The notes: a model not told the origin generated them from the letters alone. Positions 26,282 through 37,226 are shown, counted from the first letter of the stretch. The stretch is DNA of 64,000 bases from Polaromonas sp. JS666 (GCF_900103405.1 NZ_FNHX01000001.1:806001-870000); one strand, 5' to 3'. Translations and numbers: made by a program.

Positions 26282-28252
26282 TCAATGCAGCGCGCGGTAG
26301 ATTTCCTCGGCCAGGTCCCTGGAAATGCCGTCCACCGTGGCGATATCTTCCGCGCTCGCAGAGGCAATGCCGCGAATACCGCCAAAACGCTGCAGCAGGC
26401 TGGCGCGCCGCTTGGGGCCTATGCCCGCGATGTCTTCCAGCTTGCTGCCCCCCACCCTAACCTTGGCGCGCTTGGCCCGCATGCCGGTGATGGCAAAGCG
26501 GTGGGCCTCGTCGCGGATCTGCGCGATCAGCATCAGCGCGGCCGAATCCCGTCCTAAATACACTTTGTCGCGTCCGTCGGCAAACACCAGCTCTTCCAGG
26601 CCGACCTTGCGGCCCTCGCCTTTTTCCACGCCGGCGATCAGCCCCAGGTCCAGGCCCAGTTCCTCGAACACCTCGCGCGCCATGGACACCTGACCCTTGC
26701 CGCCGTCGACCAGCACCAGGTCGGGCAGCTTGGCCTCGCCGTTGCGCGCGGCTTCGGCCAGGCGGGTGTAGCGGCGCGTCAGCACCTGGCGCATGGCGGC
26801 GTAGTCGTCGCCGGGCGTGATGCCCTCGATGTTGTAGCGGCGGTATTCGCTGTTGACCATCTTGTGCTCCTGGAACACCACGCAGGAGGCCTGCGTCGAT
26901 TCGCCGGCCGTGTGCGAGATGTCGAAGCACTCGATGCGCAGCGTGTCCAGGTTGTCCAGCGGCAAATCGAGCGCCTCGGCCAGCGCGCGCGTGCGCGCCT
27001 GCTGCGAGCCCTGCTCGGCCAGCAGCCGGGCCAGCTGCAGGCCGGCATTTTTCTGCGCCATCTCCAGCCAGATACGGCGCTGCTCGCGCGGCTGGTGGAT
27101 GGCCGTGACCTTGGTGCCGGTCTGGGTACTCAGAGCCTCCATCAATTCCTTGTCCACGGGCTCACTGCAGACCAGCGTGGGCGGAACCGGCACGTCGATG
27201 TAGTGCTGCGCGATAAAGGCTTCCAGCACCAGGGCTTCCAGCGGCTTGGCCGCGGGCGCCGAAACCGGCGCGGCCTCCGTGCCGGTCTCGGCATCGAGCG
27301 CCGCGACGTCGGCCGCGTTCTCCACATGGCTCGGAAAGTAAGCCCTGTCGCCCAGGTGGCGCCCGCCGCGCACCATGGCGAGGTTGACGCAGGCCTTGCC
27401 GCCCTGCACTTTCACCGCCAGGATGTCGACGTCCTTGTCGCCGCCGATTTCCATGGACTGCTGGTGCAACACCTTGGACAGCGCCGACATCTGGTTGCGC
27501 AGTTCGGCGGCCTGCTCGAACTCCAGCCTCTCGGCATGGGCCAGCATTTTTTTCTCGAGTTCGGTCAGGATGTCCTGGGCCTGGCCCTGCAGGAAGCGTT
27601 CGGCGTTGGCGGTGTCCAGCGCGTACTGCTCGGGCGACACATGGCCCACACAGGGCGCCGAGCAGCGCTTGATCTGGTACAGCAGGCAGGGCCGCGTGCG
27701 GTTGTTGAACACCGTGTCTTCGCAGGTGCGCAACCGGAACACCTTTTGCAGCAGCAAGATGGTGTCCTTGACGGCCCAGGCACTCGGGTAAGGCCCGAAG
27801 TAGCGGTGCTTTTTCTCGACCGCGCCGCGGTAATAGGCAATGCGCGGGAACACCGCGGCCGCCGGCGCCTCGCCCTCCACGGGCGGTCGCGCGCCGGTGA
27901 GCTTGAGGTAGGGGTAGCTCTTGTCGTCCCGAAACAGGATGTTGTATTTCGGGTTGAGCGTCTTGATCAGGTTGTTTTCCAGCAGCAGCGCTTCCGCCTC
28001 GGAACGCACCACCGTAGTCTCCATGCGGACGATCTTGGTCACCATGTGGCCTATGCGCGTGCCGCCGTGGTTCTTCTGGAAGTAATTGGAGACCCGCTTC
28101 TTGAGGTTGCGCGCCTTGCCGACATAAAGCACGCCGCCTTCCGCATCGAAGTAGCGGTAGACGCCGGGCAAGGCGGGCAGCGCGGCCACTTCGGCCAGCA
28201 GTTCGGGCGCATGCCCGGAGCTTGGCTTTTCAACGGAGGGATGTTCAGGCAT
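26282..28252 (-). CDS. uvrC: Excinuclease ABC subunit UvrC
   Basis: A 656-residue nucleotide-excision-repair endonuclease that cuts both sides of a lesion with UvrB. The GIY-YIG domain is at about residues 27-100 ([20 protein letters not shown]). A UVR motif lies near 200-235 ([20 protein letters not shown]), followed by an RNase-H-like nuclease region ([15 protein letters not shown]) and C-terminal helix-hairpin-helix repeats. The ATG at 28252 is used because the upstream frame would run into divergent earP. pgsA follows. Confidence 0.96.
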   Translation of the reverse strand: MPEHPSVEKPSSGHAPELLAEVAALPALPGVYRYFDAEGGVLYVGKARNLKKRVSNYFQKNHGGTRIGHMVTKIVRMETTVVRSEAEALLLENNLIKTLNPKYNILFRDDKSYPYLKLTGARPPVEGEAPAAAVFPRIAYYRGAVEKKHRYFGPYPSAWAVKDTILLLQKVFRLRTCEDTVFNNRTRPCLLYQIKRCSAPCVGHVSPEQYALDTANAERFLQGQAQDILTELEKKMLAHAERLEFEQAAELRNQMSALSKVLHQQSMEIGGDKDVDILAVKVQGGKACVNLAMVRGGRHLGDRAYFPSHVENAADVAALDAETGTEAAPVSAPAAKPLEALVLEAFIAQHYIDVPVPPTLVCSEPVDKELMEALSTQTGTKVTAIHQPREQRRIWLEMAQKNAGLQLARLLAEQGSQQARTRALAEALDLPLDNLDTLRIECFDISHTAGESTQASCVVFQEHKMVNSEYRRYNIEGITPGDDYAAMRQVLTRRYTRLAEAARNGEAKLPDLVLVDGGKGQVSMAREVFEELGLDLGLIAGVEKGEGRKVGLEELVFADGRDKVYLGRDSAALMLIAQIRDEAHRFAITGMRAKRAKVRVGGSKLEDIAGIGPKRRASLLQRFGGIRGIASASAEDIATVDGISRDLAEEIYRALH

Positions 28253-28316
28253 TCCCCTATTTTGCCGTGTAGCGGCGCTTTGAGGCTGCAGCACCCGCTG
28301 CATCACAATACCCGCC

Positions 28317-29450
28317 ATGGCTACCGCGCGCATTTGGGACATTTTTTGCAAAGTCATCGACAACTTCGGGGACATTGGCATCTGCTGGCGCCTGGCCGCT
28401 GACCTGGCCTCGCGGGGCCACACGGTGCGGCTCTGGGTGGACGATGCCTCGGCCCTGCGCTGGATGGCGCCGGCCGGATGCAAGGGGGTTCGCGTGCTGC
28501 CCTGGCCGCAGGATGGCAAGCCGCTGGACCTGCAGGCCGCCGGGCTTGCGCAGCAGCCGACCGAGGTGCTGGTCGAGGCTTTCGGCTGTGAAATAGCGCC
28601 CGAGTTTTTGGCCGCCTGCGCCCATGCCGCGCAGGCAGGCGGCCGCAAGCCCGTCTGGATCAACCTCGAATACCTGTCCGCCGAGGACTATGTCGAGCGT
28701 TCCCACACCCTGCCCTCACCTGTGCAAAACGGCCCGGCGGCCGGCTGGACCAAGTGGTTTTTCTACCCCGGTTTCACCGACAACACCGGCGGGCTGCTGC
28801 GGGAGCCCGGCTTGCTGGAACGACAGGCGCAGTTTGATCGCGCCAGGTGGCTTCAAGCCCATGGAATCCCCAGCGAGGGACAAACCCTGGTATCCCTGTT
28901 CTGCTACGAACCCCCGGCGCTGCAAGGCCTGCTCGCGCAGTTCTCGCGGCAGGGCCTGCTAGGCCGGCCGGTGCGCCTGCTGGTGGCCGCTGGGCGCGCG
29001 GCCGCTGCAGTACGGGCCCTTGCCGCCGATAACCCTGGCCAAACCGGGGACACGCAGCTTTCGATTTCCTACCTGCCGCTACTGGCGCAGACGGAGTTTG
29101 ACCACCTGCTCTGGGCCTGCGACCTGAATTTCGTGCGCGGCGAAGATTCGGTGGTACGCGCGCTCTGGGCCGGCCGGCCTTTTGTCTGGCAGATTTACCC
29201 CCAGCATGACGACGCCCACCAGGGCAAGCTCCAGGCCTTTCTGGACTGGCTGCAGGCGCCGCCCTCCCTGCGCGCGTTTCATGCCGCCTGGAACCGCCGG
29301 AAGGCGCCCCAAGGCACGGCGGCGGGCCCGTTGCTCCCAGCTGCCGACCTGCCCGCCTGGCAGGCCGCTACCCGGGCGGGGCTAGCCCGCCTGGCGGCCC
29401 AGGACGACCTGGCGACCCGGTTGCTCGGCTTTGTGGCAAAAAAACGTTAA
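28317..29450 (+). CDS. earP: Elongation factor P arginine rhamnosyltransferase EarP
   Basis: A 377-residue GT-B glycosyltransferase (formerly DUF2331) that transfers rhamnose from dTDP-rhamnose to an arginine of EF-P. The essential acidic pair is present as Asp15 and Asp19 in [12 protein letters not shown]. The C-terminal nucleotide-sugar region includes [27 protein letters not shown] (spanning 29130-29210). It lies directly before efp, whose acceptor residue is Arg32, so enzyme and substrate are adjacent. It is divergent from uvrC across 64 bases. Confidence 0.96.
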   Translation: MATARIWDIFCKVIDNFGDIGICWRLAADLASRGHTVRLWVDDASALRWMAPAGCKGVRVLPWPQDGKPLDLQAAGLAQQPTEVLVEAFGCEIAPEFLAACAHAAQAGGRKPVWINLEYLSAEDYVERSHTLPSPVQNGPAAGWTKWFFYPGFTDNTGGLLREPGLLERQAQFDRARWLQAHGIPSEGQTLVSLFCYEPPALQGLLAQFSRQGLLGRPVRLLVAAGRAAAAVRALAADNPGQTGDTQLSISYLPLLAQTEFDHLLWACDLNFVRGEDSVVRALWAGRPFVWQIYPQHDDAHQGKLQAFLDWLQAPPSLRAFHAAWNRRKAPQGTAAGPLLPAADLPAWQAATRAGLARLAAQDDLATRLLGFVAKKR

Positions 29451-29567
29451 AATCATGGGCTTTGCAGACCAGCCCGAAGACCAACCAGGTCTTGGCGTCC
29501 TGCACAACCCGCCGCGGAACCTGCACACCGGTGCAAGCGTTTAGCGGCCTACCTCAGTGAAACTGCT

Positions 29568-30122
29568 ATGAAAATCGCTCAAGAAATCCGCGCCGGCAAC
29601 GTCATCATGCACGGTAAGGACCCGATGGTGGTGCTCAAGACCGAATACAGCCGCGGTGGGCGCAATTCCGCCACCGTGCGCATGAAGCTCAAAAGCCTGG
29701 TCGCCAACTTCAACACCGAAGTCGTGTTCAAGGCCGACGACAAGATGGACCAGATCGTCCTCGACAAGAAGGACTGCACCTACTCCTACTTCGCCGACCC
29801 GCTGTATGTCTGCATGGACTCCGAGTACAACCAGTACGAAGTCGAAGCCGAAAACATGGGCGACTCACTCAACTACCTGCAAGACGGCATGGAGCTGGAA
29901 GTCGTGTTCTATGACGGCAAGGCCATCTCGGTGGAACTGCCCACCAGCGTGCAGCGCGAAATCACCTGGACCGAACCCGCCGTCAAGGGCGACACCTCCG
30001 GCAAGGTCCTGAAACCCGCCAAGATCGCCACCGGTTTTGAAATCGGCGTGCCCATCTTCGTGGCCCAAGGCGACGTGGTCGAAATCGACACCCGCACCGG
30101 CGAATACCGCAAACGCGTGTAA
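29568..30122 (+). CDS. efp: Elongation factor P
   Basis: A 184-residue three-domain translation factor that relieves ribosome stalling at polyproline stretches. The tip loop reads [11 protein letters not shown] with Arg32 as the modified residue, the arginine type rhamnosylated by EarP rather than the lysine type modified by EpmA. This matches earP immediately upstream. The remaining length and the [13 protein letters not shown] C-terminus are normal. A strong terminator follows. Confidence 0.97.
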   Translation: MKIAQEIRAGNVIMHGKDPMVVLKTEYSRGGRNSATVRMKLKSLVANFNTEVVFKADDKMDQIVLDKKDCTYSYFADPLYVCMDSEYNQYEVEAENMGDSLNYLQDGMELEVVFYDGKAISVELPTSVQREITWTEPAVKGDTSGKVLKPAKIATGFEIGVPIFVAQGDVVEIDTRTGEYRKRV

Positions 30123-30139
30123 ACCCCCACTCGGCACAA

Positions 30140-30165
30140 AAAAGGCTCCTCAGGGAGCCTTTTTG
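30140..30165 (+). terminator. Terminator after efp
   Basis: GGCTCC and GGAGCC pair around TCAG, extended by flanking A5 and T5 tracts, 18 bases past the efp stop. Confidence 0.88.
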
Positions 30166-30230
30166 CTTTCTGCGTCCCGCGCCAGTGCCGGGAAAAGCGG
30201 CCGCCCTCCCTGATCGTTGACAATAAGCCC

Positions 30231-31094
30231 ATGGAACAAAAACAGGATCTATCCGTCAGCCGCCTGGCCAATGCCTGGGCGGCACTGCAAGCCCACGCCA
30301 GCGAAGGCAACCCGCTCGAAGCCGACGCCTCCCGCCTGGCTTTTGCCGACCCGGAATTCCTGCTACGGCGTGAAACCCGCGGCATACGCTTTCAGCTGGA
30401 GCTGCTCAAGCCGGACCTGGAACAGCAGGCCCACGGCATTGAAAACACCGTGGTGGTGTTCGGCAGCGCCCGCTTTCGCAGCGAGGAGGATTCCGCCCTG
30501 ATGGTGGCCGAGGCTGAGGCCGGCGGCGACCCCGAGGTGATAGACCGCGCGAAAAAGCTGGCACGCAACGCCCACTATTACGAAAGCGCCCGCGCCTTCG
30601 GCAAGCTGGTGGCGCAGTACAGCAGCGACAAGCCGCCGGAAACCAAGCTCTTCATTTGCACCGGCGGCGGCCCGGGCATCATGCAGGCGGCCAACCGCGG
30701 CGCGCACGAGGCCGGCGGCCTCAGCGTGGGCTTGGCCATCGTACTGCCCATGGAAGAGGCGGCCAACCCCTACGTGCCGCCCGAACTCTCCTTCAAGTTC
30801 CACTACTTCGCGCTGCGCAAGATGCATTTCATGATGCGCGCCAAGGCCCTGGTGGTGTTTCCGGGCGGCTTCGGCACGCTGGACGAGCTGTTCGAGGTCA
30901 TCACCCTGGTGCAGACCCGCAAGGCCAAGCCGGTGCCCATCATCCTGTTCGGCAGCAGCTACTGGAAGCGCCTGCTCAACACCGAGATGCTGGTGGAAGA
31001 AGGCGTGATCTCGGCGAACGACCTCAAGCTGTTCCAGTACGTGGACGACCCGCAGGTCGCCTGGGACCTGATCAAGGACTTTTACCGTCTTTGA
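30231..31094 (+). CDS. LOG-family nucleotide 5'-monophosphate phosphoribohydrolase-like protein
   Basis: A 287-residue protein with the LOG fold. The signature PGGFGTLDELFE is intact, preceded by CTGGGPGIMQAANRGA. Small LOG proteins release cytokinin bases from nucleotides; this longer bacterial class is often annotated as TIGR00730 Rossmann proteins, and some members act as pyrimidine/purine nucleotide nucleosidases. An N-terminal helical extension of about 60 residues precedes the core. Its last 23 bases overlap the convergent MFS gene. Confidence 0.88.
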   Translation: MEQKQDLSVSRLANAWAALQAHASEGNPLEADASRLAFADPEFLLRRETRGIRFQLELLKPDLEQQAHGIENTVVVFGSARFRSEEDSALMVAEAEAGGDPEVIDRAKKLARNAHYYESARAFGKLVAQYSSDKPPETKLFICTGGGPGIMQAANRGAHEAGGLSVGLAIVLPMEEAANPYVPPELSFKFHYFALRKMHFMMRAKALVVFPGGFGTLDELFEVITLVQTRKAKPVPIILFGSSYWKRLLNTEMLVEEGVISANDLKLFQYVDDPQVAWDLIKDFYRL

Positions 31095-32283
31095 TGTCGC
31101 CGTGCCCGCCGTGGGCCGGCATGCTGTCCTTCAGCAGCCAGGCCGCGCGTGAGCCCGCGCCCACCATCGCGCCGGTGGTCCAGAACACCCCGGCGATCCC
31201 GATCAGCGCACCGGCTGAGCCGAACAGCATGGGCATGACCACGCTCGAGGCATTGATGGCCATCAGCCGCAAGCCCAGTGCCTCGCCGTGGCGCGCCTCC
31301 GGCGTGATCTGGTGCAGCATGCTCATGACCATGGGCTGCACCATGCCCAGCGCCAAGCCCAGCAGGATGGAGCACAGGCCCATGCCGATGGCAGAGCGCA
31401 TCAGCGGGTAGATGCCGAACAGCAGCGCTGTCACCAGCATGGACACCGCCAACACTTTCCATTCGCGCAAATGGGCCGCCACCAGCGGCATCACCATGCG
31501 GATCAGCGCCGCGGCCACCGCGAACGAACCCAGGATAGTGCCTATCACCGAGGCGCTGATGCCGCGCTCAAAACCGAGCACGGGCACCACAAAAGTATGG
31601 ACGTCCCAGCAGGACGACAAAAACCAGTTCACCAGCATCAGGCGGCGGAAGGTGGCCTGGCGCAGCAAGTCCCAGGCCCTGGGCTGCGGGCCGCCGCTGG
31701 CGGCGATTACCGGCGGTAGCTCGCGCGTCTTGCGCACCAGGAACCAGCAGGCCAGCGGCAGTATCGCCATCAGCAAGAACGCCGCGCGGTAGCCCGAGGT
31801 GCTGCCGGGGACGGCGCCCACATGGTCGATCAGCAAGCCGGCCGAAAACGGCCCGATGAAATTGGACACCGCCGGGCCTATAGCCAGCCAGCTGAACACC
31901 TGGCGCAGCTCCAGCGCCCCGACCGCCGCGCGGCCCACGTGGCGCTGCAGCGAAATCACCGCCGCGCCGGTGGCGCCGCCCGTGAGCAGCGCCGCCAGGC
32001 ACAGCACCGGGAACACCGGAAAAGCCACCGCCGCTCCGGCCCCCAGCACCGCGGCGAACACGCTGTAGCGTATGGGGCGCCGCAGGCCGTGCCGGTCGGC
32101 AAAACGGCCGGCGGGCAGCGCCAGGAAAACCTGTGTCAAGGCAAACAGCGCGAGCAGCACACCAACCGCCGCGGGGCTGTAGCCTTCGCGCAGCGCCAGC
32201 AAAGGCGCCGCCATGCGTGTGCCGGCCATGCAGGCATGCAGGCAGATCTGCGCCAGGATCAGGCGCGCGAGTTCAGGCGTCAT
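31072..32283 (-). CDS. Major facilitator superfamily transporter
   Basis: A 403-residue protein with about twelve hydrophobic helices. The MFS loop 2-3 motif appears as GRFADRHGLRRP near residue 58. The central loop is GGPQPRAWDLLRQATFRR. It resembles the YfcJ/YhhS-like drug or metabolite exporters, but its substrate cannot be told. It overlaps the LOG gene by 23 bases at the 3' end. rmuC lies upstream on the same strand by 24 bases, so they may share a transcript. Confidence 0.88.
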   Translation of the reverse strand: MTPELARLILAQICLHACMAGTRMAAPLLALREGYSPAAVGVLLALFALTQVFLALPAGRFADRHGLRRPIRYSVFAAVLGAGAAVAFPVFPVLCLAALLTGGATGAAVISLQRHVGRAAVGALELRQVFSWLAIGPAVSNFIGPFSAGLLIDHVGAVPGSTSGYRAAFLLMAILPLACWFLVRKTRELPPVIAASGGPQPRAWDLLRQATFRRLMLVNWFLSSCWDVHTFVVPVLGFERGISASVIGTILGSFAVAAALIRMVMPLVAAHLREWKVLAVSMLVTALLFGIYPLMRSAIGMGLCSILLGLALGMVQPMVMSMLHQITPEARHGEALGLRLMAINASSVVMPMLFGSAGALIGIAGVFWTTGAMVGAGSRAAWLLKDSMPAHGGHGDIKDGKSP

Positions 32284-32307
32284 GCGGCGCAGCTCATGCG
32301 CGGTGCA

Positions 32308-33666
32308 TCAGGGGTTGTCCAGGTCTTTGTCAAGAGGGTCCAATGGAAGCAGGCGGGCGGATTCGATTTCGGGCAGCGCTTCGACGTTGCGCAAGGCCTT
32401 GCCCATGACGCGGCTGCGCTGCTCGGCGCTGCTCAGCGTGTTGAGCACGGTTTCGGTCTGGGATTTGACCTTGGCCAGCACGTCGCCGAACTTGCCGAAC
32501 TCGGTCTTGACCGCGCCCAGCACCTGCCAGACTTCGCTGGAGCGTTTTTCCAGCGCCAGCGTGCGAAAGCCCATTTGCAGGGAGTTGAGCATGGCCAGCA
32601 GCGTGGTCGGGCCGGCCAGCGTGACACGGTGGTCGCGCTGCAGGAACTCCATCAAACCTGGTCGGCGCAGCACTTCGGCATACAGGCCCTCGGTCGGCAG
32701 GAACAGGATGGCGAAATCGGTGGTGTAAGGCGGGTCTATGTACTTGTCGGAAATCGATTTGGCTTCCAGGCGTATGCGCGCTTCCAGCGCCTTGCCGGCG
32801 ATTTCCGCGCCCAGCACGTCGGCGCGCTGCTGCGCGTCCAGCAGGCGTTCGTAATCTTCGTTCGGGAATTTCGCGTCTATCGGCAGCCACAGCGGCTCAC
32901 CCGAATCGGAGCGGCCCGGCAGCTTGATCGCGAAGTCGACCGGGTTCTTGCCGCCGCGGCGCGTGATGACCTGGGCCGCGTACTGGTCGGCGGTAAACAC
33001 CTGCTCCAGCAGGGCCGAGAGCTGCGCTTCGCCGAAAATGCCGCGCGTCTTCACATTGGTCAGCAAATGCTTGAGGTCGCCCACGCCCTGGGCCAGCGTC
33101 TGCATCTCGCCCAGGCCCTTGTGCACCTGCTCGAGCCGGTCGGCCACCTGCTTGAAGCTTTCGCCCAGGCGGGTTTCCAGCGTGGTCTGCAGCTTTTCGT
33201 CGACCGTCTTGCGCATCTCGTCGAGCTTGGCCGAATTGGTCTGCTGCAGCTGCGCGAGCTGCTTTTCCAGCGTCTCGCGCACTTCACCCATGCGCCTGGC
33301 ATTCGACTCGCTGACCGATTGCAGCTGCGTGCTCAGGGTGTCAGACAGCGTTTTTTGCAGCAGGGTGAGCTGCTGCGCGAACGCGTCGATCTGGGTGTTC
33401 TGCGTGCGGGTGGCTTCGGCGCTTTGCTGCACCAGGGTTTGCTGGAACGTGGCGAAAGTTTTCGCCAGCTCCTCGCGGCCGCTGCGCGCGTTGTCGCCGA
33501 TCTCGCGGCGCAGCTCGCGCTCCAGCTTGTCGTGACCCGCCGCGATGGTCGTGAGCAGCTCGGTGCGGCCCGTATCCGAAGGTTCCGCCGGCTTGCGCAG
33601 CAGCAGCCACACCAGCAAGAGCAGGTTGGCCACAGCCAGGGCGATGATCAGCCAGTTTTCCATCAT
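32308..33666 (-). CDS. rmuC: DNA recombination protein RmuC
   Basis: A 452-residue protein with one N-terminal helix (residues 5-22), a long coiled-coil rich in Gln/Glu (about 60-190), and the conserved RmuC nuclease-like domain. That domain includes RGIFGEAQLSALLEQ, VDFAIKLPG, LPIDAKFPNEDYERLL, and FLPTEGLYAEVL. RmuC limits inversions at short inverted repeats and has a restriction-endonuclease-like fold. It is followed closely by the MFS gene. Confidence 0.93.
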   Translation of the reverse strand: MMENWLIIALAVANLLLLVWLLLRKPAEPSDTGRTELLTTIAAGHDKLERELRREIGDNARSGREELAKTFATFQQTLVQQSAEATRTQNTQIDAFAQQLTLLQKTLSDTLSTQLQSVSESNARRMGEVRETLEKQLAQLQQTNSAKLDEMRKTVDEKLQTTLETRLGESFKQVADRLEQVHKGLGEMQTLAQGVGDLKHLLTNVKTRGIFGEAQLSALLEQVFTADQYAAQVITRRGGKNPVDFAIKLPGRSDSGEPLWLPIDAKFPNEDYERLLDAQQRADVLGAEIAGKALEARIRLEAKSISDKYIDPPYTTDFAILFLPTEGLYAEVLRRPGLMEFLQRDHRVTLAGPTTLLAMLNSLQMGFRTLALEKRSSEVWQVLGAVKTEFGKFGDVLAKVKSQTETVLNTLSSAEQRSRVMGKALRNVEALPEIESARLLPLDPLDKDLDNP

Positions 33667-33707
33667 GTGTGCATTGTCCGCTTGCTGCTTCTACTTGCTT
33701 GATGGGT

Positions 33708-34694
33708 TTATTTTCCGGCCAGTACCGCGGGATTGAGCGGAGTCAGCGGCTTCTTGCCGCCGAAAAACGCGATCAGGTTGTCGGCGGCCAGGCTGGCCAT
33801 GGCCATGCGCGTGGGAATGGTGGCGCTGGCGATGTGCGGGGTCAACACCACATTGGGTACCGTCAGCAGGTCCGGGTGCACCTTGGGCTCGCCCTCGAAC
33901 ACGTCCAGCCCGGCGGCCGCGATGCGCTTGTCACGCAGGGCCGCGGCCAGCGCGGCGTCGTCCACGATGCCGCCGCGCGCGATGTTGATCAGCGTGGCGG
34001 TCGGCTTCATCAGCGCGAGTTCGGCCGCGGCGATGCTGTGGTGGGAGGCCGGCGAATACGGCAGCACCAGCACCAGGTGGTCGGCCGTCTTCAGAAGCTC
34101 TTCCTTGCCGACGTAGCTGGCCTTGCATTCGGCTTCCAGCGCCGCGTCCAGGCGCGAACGGTTGTGGTAAATCACCTTCATGCCGAAACCGTGGGCGCCG
34201 CGTTTGGCAATGCCCTGCCCTATGCGGCCCATGCCCAGGATGCCCAGCGTGGCGCCATGGATGTCGGAGCCGGCGAACATGTCGTAGCTCCATTTGGTCC
34301 ATTTGCCGGCACGCAGATAGTGTTCGCTCTCGGTCACGCGGCGCGCCGTGGCCATCAGCAGCGCAAAACCGAAGTCGGCCGTGGTTTCGGTCAGCACGTC
34401 GGGCGCGTTGGTGGCCAGCACACCAGCCGCGGTCATTGCATCGATGTCGAAGTTGTTGTAGCCCACGGCCATGTTGGCGCAGATCTTCAGGCCCGGGCAG
34501 GCGGCCAGCACCTCCGCGTCAATTTTGTCGCCGCCAGTAGTGAAGGCCCCGTCCTTGCCCTTGAGGCGCTCGGTCAGCTGGGCCTTGGACCAGGTCTCGT
34601 CGGCCTGGTTGGATTCGACGTCGAAATGCTGCTCCAGGCGGGCGATGACTTCGGGGAAGACGGCGCGTGCGACGAGGATTTTGGGCTTGCTCAT
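33708..34694 (-). CDS. 2-hydroxyacid dehydrogenase (glyoxylate/hydroxypyruvate reductase type)
   Basis: A 328-residue D-isomer-specific 2-hydroxyacid dehydrogenase, best matching GhrB-type reductases. It shows the NAD(P) loop GILGMGRIGQGIAKR, catalytic Arg in NIARGGIVDD, Glu in VFEGEP and His in LTPHIASAT. After the nucleotide loop, HNRSR suggests NADPH preference. It likely reduces glyoxylate or hydroxypyruvate, which could link to the tartronate-semialdehyde route at 57-64 kb. The ion transporter gene precedes it by 6 bases on the same strand. Confidence 0.9.
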   Translation of the reverse strand: MSKPKILVARAVFPEVIARLEQHFDVESNQADETWSKAQLTERLKGKDGAFTTGGDKIDAEVLAACPGLKICANMAVGYNNFDIDAMTAAGVLATNAPDVLTETTADFGFALLMATARRVTESEHYLRAGKWTKWSYDMFAGSDIHGATLGILGMGRIGQGIAKRGAHGFGMKVIYHNRSRLDAALEAECKASYVGKEELLKTADHLVLVLPYSPASHHSIAAAELALMKPTATLINIARGGIVDDAALAAALRDKRIAAAGLDVFEGEPKVHPDLLTVPNVVLTPHIASATIPTRMAMASLAADNLIAFFGGKKPLTPLNPAVLAGK

Positions 34695-34700
34695 GATGGT

Positions 34701-35993
34701 TCAGGATGAGGTGAAAGACGATGCTACCGGTTCAGCGGACAAACCAATAACCGAGGTAAAAGGAGAAGTGCCCGCAGCTTGCCGGACCCGGGGCGCGTCG
34801 GGGTGCCAGCCCAGCACGGCCAGCAGCACGAAGAAGCCGAGCACATAGCCCAGCGCCACATGCCAGCCGCCCTTGAGCCAGGCGGCTACGGACCTGGCCT
34901 CGGGGTACATATTGGCCAGCGCCACGCCGGCCGAGGAGCCGAACCACAGCATGCTGCCGCCGAAGCCGACGGCATAGGCCAGAAAACCCCAGTCGTAGCC
35001 GCCCTGGCGCAGGGCCAGCGCCGTGAGCGGGATATTGTCGAACACCGCGCTCACAAAACCCAGGCCGAAAGCGGTTTGCCAGCTGGCGGCCGGCAGGTGC
35101 TGCACCGGCATCATGGAAGCGCACAGCACCAGCGACAGCAGGAAGACGCTGCCGCGCGTGGCCTCGGGCAACAGGCCCCAGTTGGAACGGCGCCAGGGCG
35201 TGGTCAGCGCGATCGCCACCCAGACTGCAATGCCTATCACCGGAAGCCGCTCCAGCACCGCGGGGTCGCGCAGGTTGAAGTACACATTGGCGGCCACCGC
35301 CGACAGCAGGATGATGGCGACGATGCCCAGGCGCGCCCAGTGCAGCTGCGCGCCCGGCACAGCCTCCTTCATGATGGGCTGCAGCGCATGCTGCTGGCGC
35401 GCCGCGATCACGCCGAAGACGGCCAGCGCCACCACAGCGCCCGCATAGGACTCGAAGACCTGGCCCGGCGAGACGCCGGCAATCCACATCATGGTGGTGG
35501 TGGTGTCGCCTACCACGCTGCCCGAGCCGCCGGCGTTGCTGGCGGCCACGATGGCGGCCAGGAAGCCGATGTGCACGCGCTTGCGGTAGAGCACGGACGC
35601 CATGGTGCCGCCTATCATGGCCGCCGCGATGTTGTCGAGAAAGCTGGAGAGCACAAAGACCAGTAGCAGCATCACGAAGCCGCCCTTCCAGTCGTCGGGC
35701 AGGTAGCGCGGCAGCAGCGCCGGGATGCCGCTTTTTTCGAAGTGGTCTGACAGCAGTGCGAAACCCAGCAACAGGCCCAGCAGGTTGGCCAGCGTCACCC
35801 ACTCATGCGCCAGCAATTGCAGCAGGCCGCCCAGGCCGGGCGTGCCGAAAAAATCGCCCAGCACAAGTTTGTAGAGCGTGATCACCACCAGGCCCGCCAG
35901 CGCCACCTTGAGCGTGTGCCGGTGCAACAGCGCCACACCGAGCAGCGTCAGGCCGAACAGCACAAAATCAAGGGGGATACCTGCAATAGCCAC
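34701..35993 (-). CDS. NhaD/CitM-like ion transporter superfamily protein
   Basis: A 430-residue membrane protein with about twelve helices in two inverted repeats. The hairpin motifs SSFLDNIAAAMIGGT and NAGGSGSVVGDTTTTMMWIAG, and the second-half SAVFDNIPLTALAL, are hallmarks of the ion transporter superfamily (NhaD Na+/H+ antiporters, citrate-Mg and arsenite transporters). The start is a GTG. The substrate is uncertain; Na+/H+ exchange or dicarboxylate transport are both possible. It is 6 bases before the hydroxyacid dehydrogenase, suggesting co-expression. Confidence 0.85.
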   Translation of the reverse strand: MAIAGIPLDFVLFGLTLLGVALLHRHTLKVALAGLVVITLYKLVLGDFFGTPGLGGLLQLLAHEWVTLANLLGLLLGFALLSDHFEKSGIPALLPRYLPDDWKGGFVMLLLVFVLSSFLDNIAAAMIGGTMASVLYRKRVHIGFLAAIVAASNAGGSGSVVGDTTTTMMWIAGVSPGQVFESYAGAVVALAVFGVIAARQQHALQPIMKEAVPGAQLHWARLGIVAIILLSAVAANVYFNLRDPAVLERLPVIGIAVWVAIALTTPWRRSNWGLLPEATRGSVFLLSLVLCASMMPVQHLPAASWQTAFGLGFVSAVFDNIPLTALALRQGGYDWGFLAYAVGFGGSMLWFGSSAGVALANMYPEARSVAAWLKGGWHVALGYVLGFFVLLAVLGWHPDAPRVRQAAGTSPFTSVIGLSAEPVASSFTSS

Positions 35994-36029
35994 GCGCTGG
36001 TTCTGGATAAAAGATAAGTAAGCGGTCGA

Positions 36030-37226
36030 TTATGCCGGTGAGGCGATTTCAAACACCTGGCGCAGGTAGGCCAGGTATTTTTCGTCATCACACATGTTCT
36101 TGGAAGGGGTGTCGGAAAGCTTGGCCACCGGCTGGCCGTTGCAGCGGATCATCTTGATGACGATCTGCAGCGGCTCGTAGCCGAGGTCGTTGGTCAGGTT
36201 GGTGCCTATGCCGAAGGCCAGTTGGCAGCGTCCCTTGAACTGGTGGTACAGCTCTATGGTGCGCGGCACCGTGAGACCGTCGCTGAAGATCAGCGTCTTG
36301 GTTTTGGGGTCGACCCGGTTTTTGCTGTAGTGCGCGAGCATGCGCTCGCCCCACTGGAACGGATCCCCGCTGTCGTGGCGCGCGCCGTCGAACAGCTTGC
36401 AGAAATACATGTCGAAGTCGCGCAGGAAGGCGCTCATGCCGTAGACGTCGGACAGCGCGATACCGAGGTCGCCGCGGTACTCCTTGGCCCACGACTCAAA
36501 AGCGAAGACCTGACTGTCGCGCAGCCGCGGCCCTAGCGCCTGGCAGGCCTGCAGGTATTCGTGCGCCATGGTGCCCAGCGGCGTCAGGCCCAGCTTCATC
36601 GCGAACAGCACGTTGCTGGTGCCGGCGAACTGCCCCTGCATCCCCGTGCCGAGGCGCCCGGCCAGCGTGCGCAGCACTTCCTCGTGCCAGGCCTTGCCGA
36701 AGCGGCGGCGTGTGCCGTAGTCGGCGATCTTGAGCGCGCCCAGGCCTTCGGCCTGCAGCTCGCCAATCTTGGTGTCCAGCCGCCTGCGGCCCTCGGCGAA
36801 GTCGGCTTTTTTCTGCGTGTTGCGGAAGTAGACCTCGTTGATGATGGCCAGCACCGGGATCTCGAACAGGATGGTGTGCAGCCAAGGGCCCTTGATGGAG
36901 ACCTCGATCTCACCCGAGGGCAGCGCCGTGACGCTCACGTATTTTTCGTTGAGGCGGAAGATGCCGAGGAAGTCGACGAAGTCGCTCTTGATGAAGCGCA
37001 TGGCCTTGAGGTAGGCCAGCTCGGCATCCTGGAAACGCAGGTTGCACAGGCCGCGGATTTCCTCGCGTATCTCGGTCACATAGGGCGCCAGGTCGCCTAT
37101 GCCAGTCGCGCCGGCGTTGCGGCACTTGAAGCGGTACTCCACCTCGGCGCCCGGAAACTGGTGCAAGACCACCTGCATCATGGTGAACTTGTACAAATCC
37201 GTATCGATCAGACTGGTGATGATCAT
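36030..37226 (-). CDS. pncB: Nicotinate phosphoribosyltransferase
   Basis: A 398-residue NAD-salvage enzyme converting nicotinate and PRPP to nicotinate mononucleotide. Family marks are the N-terminal [13 protein letters not shown], the substrate region [12 protein letters not shown], the phosphorylated-His region [10 protein letters not shown], and [15 protein letters not shown] with IFSDGLT. Length matches E. coli PncB (400). Confidence 0.95.
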   Translation of the reverse strand: MIITSLIDTDLYKFTMMQVVLHQFPGAEVEYRFKCRNAGATGIGDLAPYVTEIREEIRGLCNLRFQDAELAYLKAMRFIKSDFVDFLGIFRLNEKYVSVTALPSGEIEVSIKGPWLHTILFEIPVLAIINEVYFRNTQKKADFAEGRRRLDTKIGELQAEGLGALKIADYGTRRRFGKAWHEEVLRTLAGRLGTGMQGQFAGTSNVLFAMKLGLTPLGTMAHEYLQACQALGPRLRDSQVFAFESWAKEYRGDLGIALSDVYGMSAFLRDFDMYFCKLFDGARHDSGDPFQWGERMLAHYSKNRVDPKTKTLIFSDGLTVPRTIELYHQFKGRCQLAFGIGTNLTNDLGYEPLQIVIKMIRCNGQPVAKLSDTPSKNMCDDEKYLAYLRQVFEIASPA

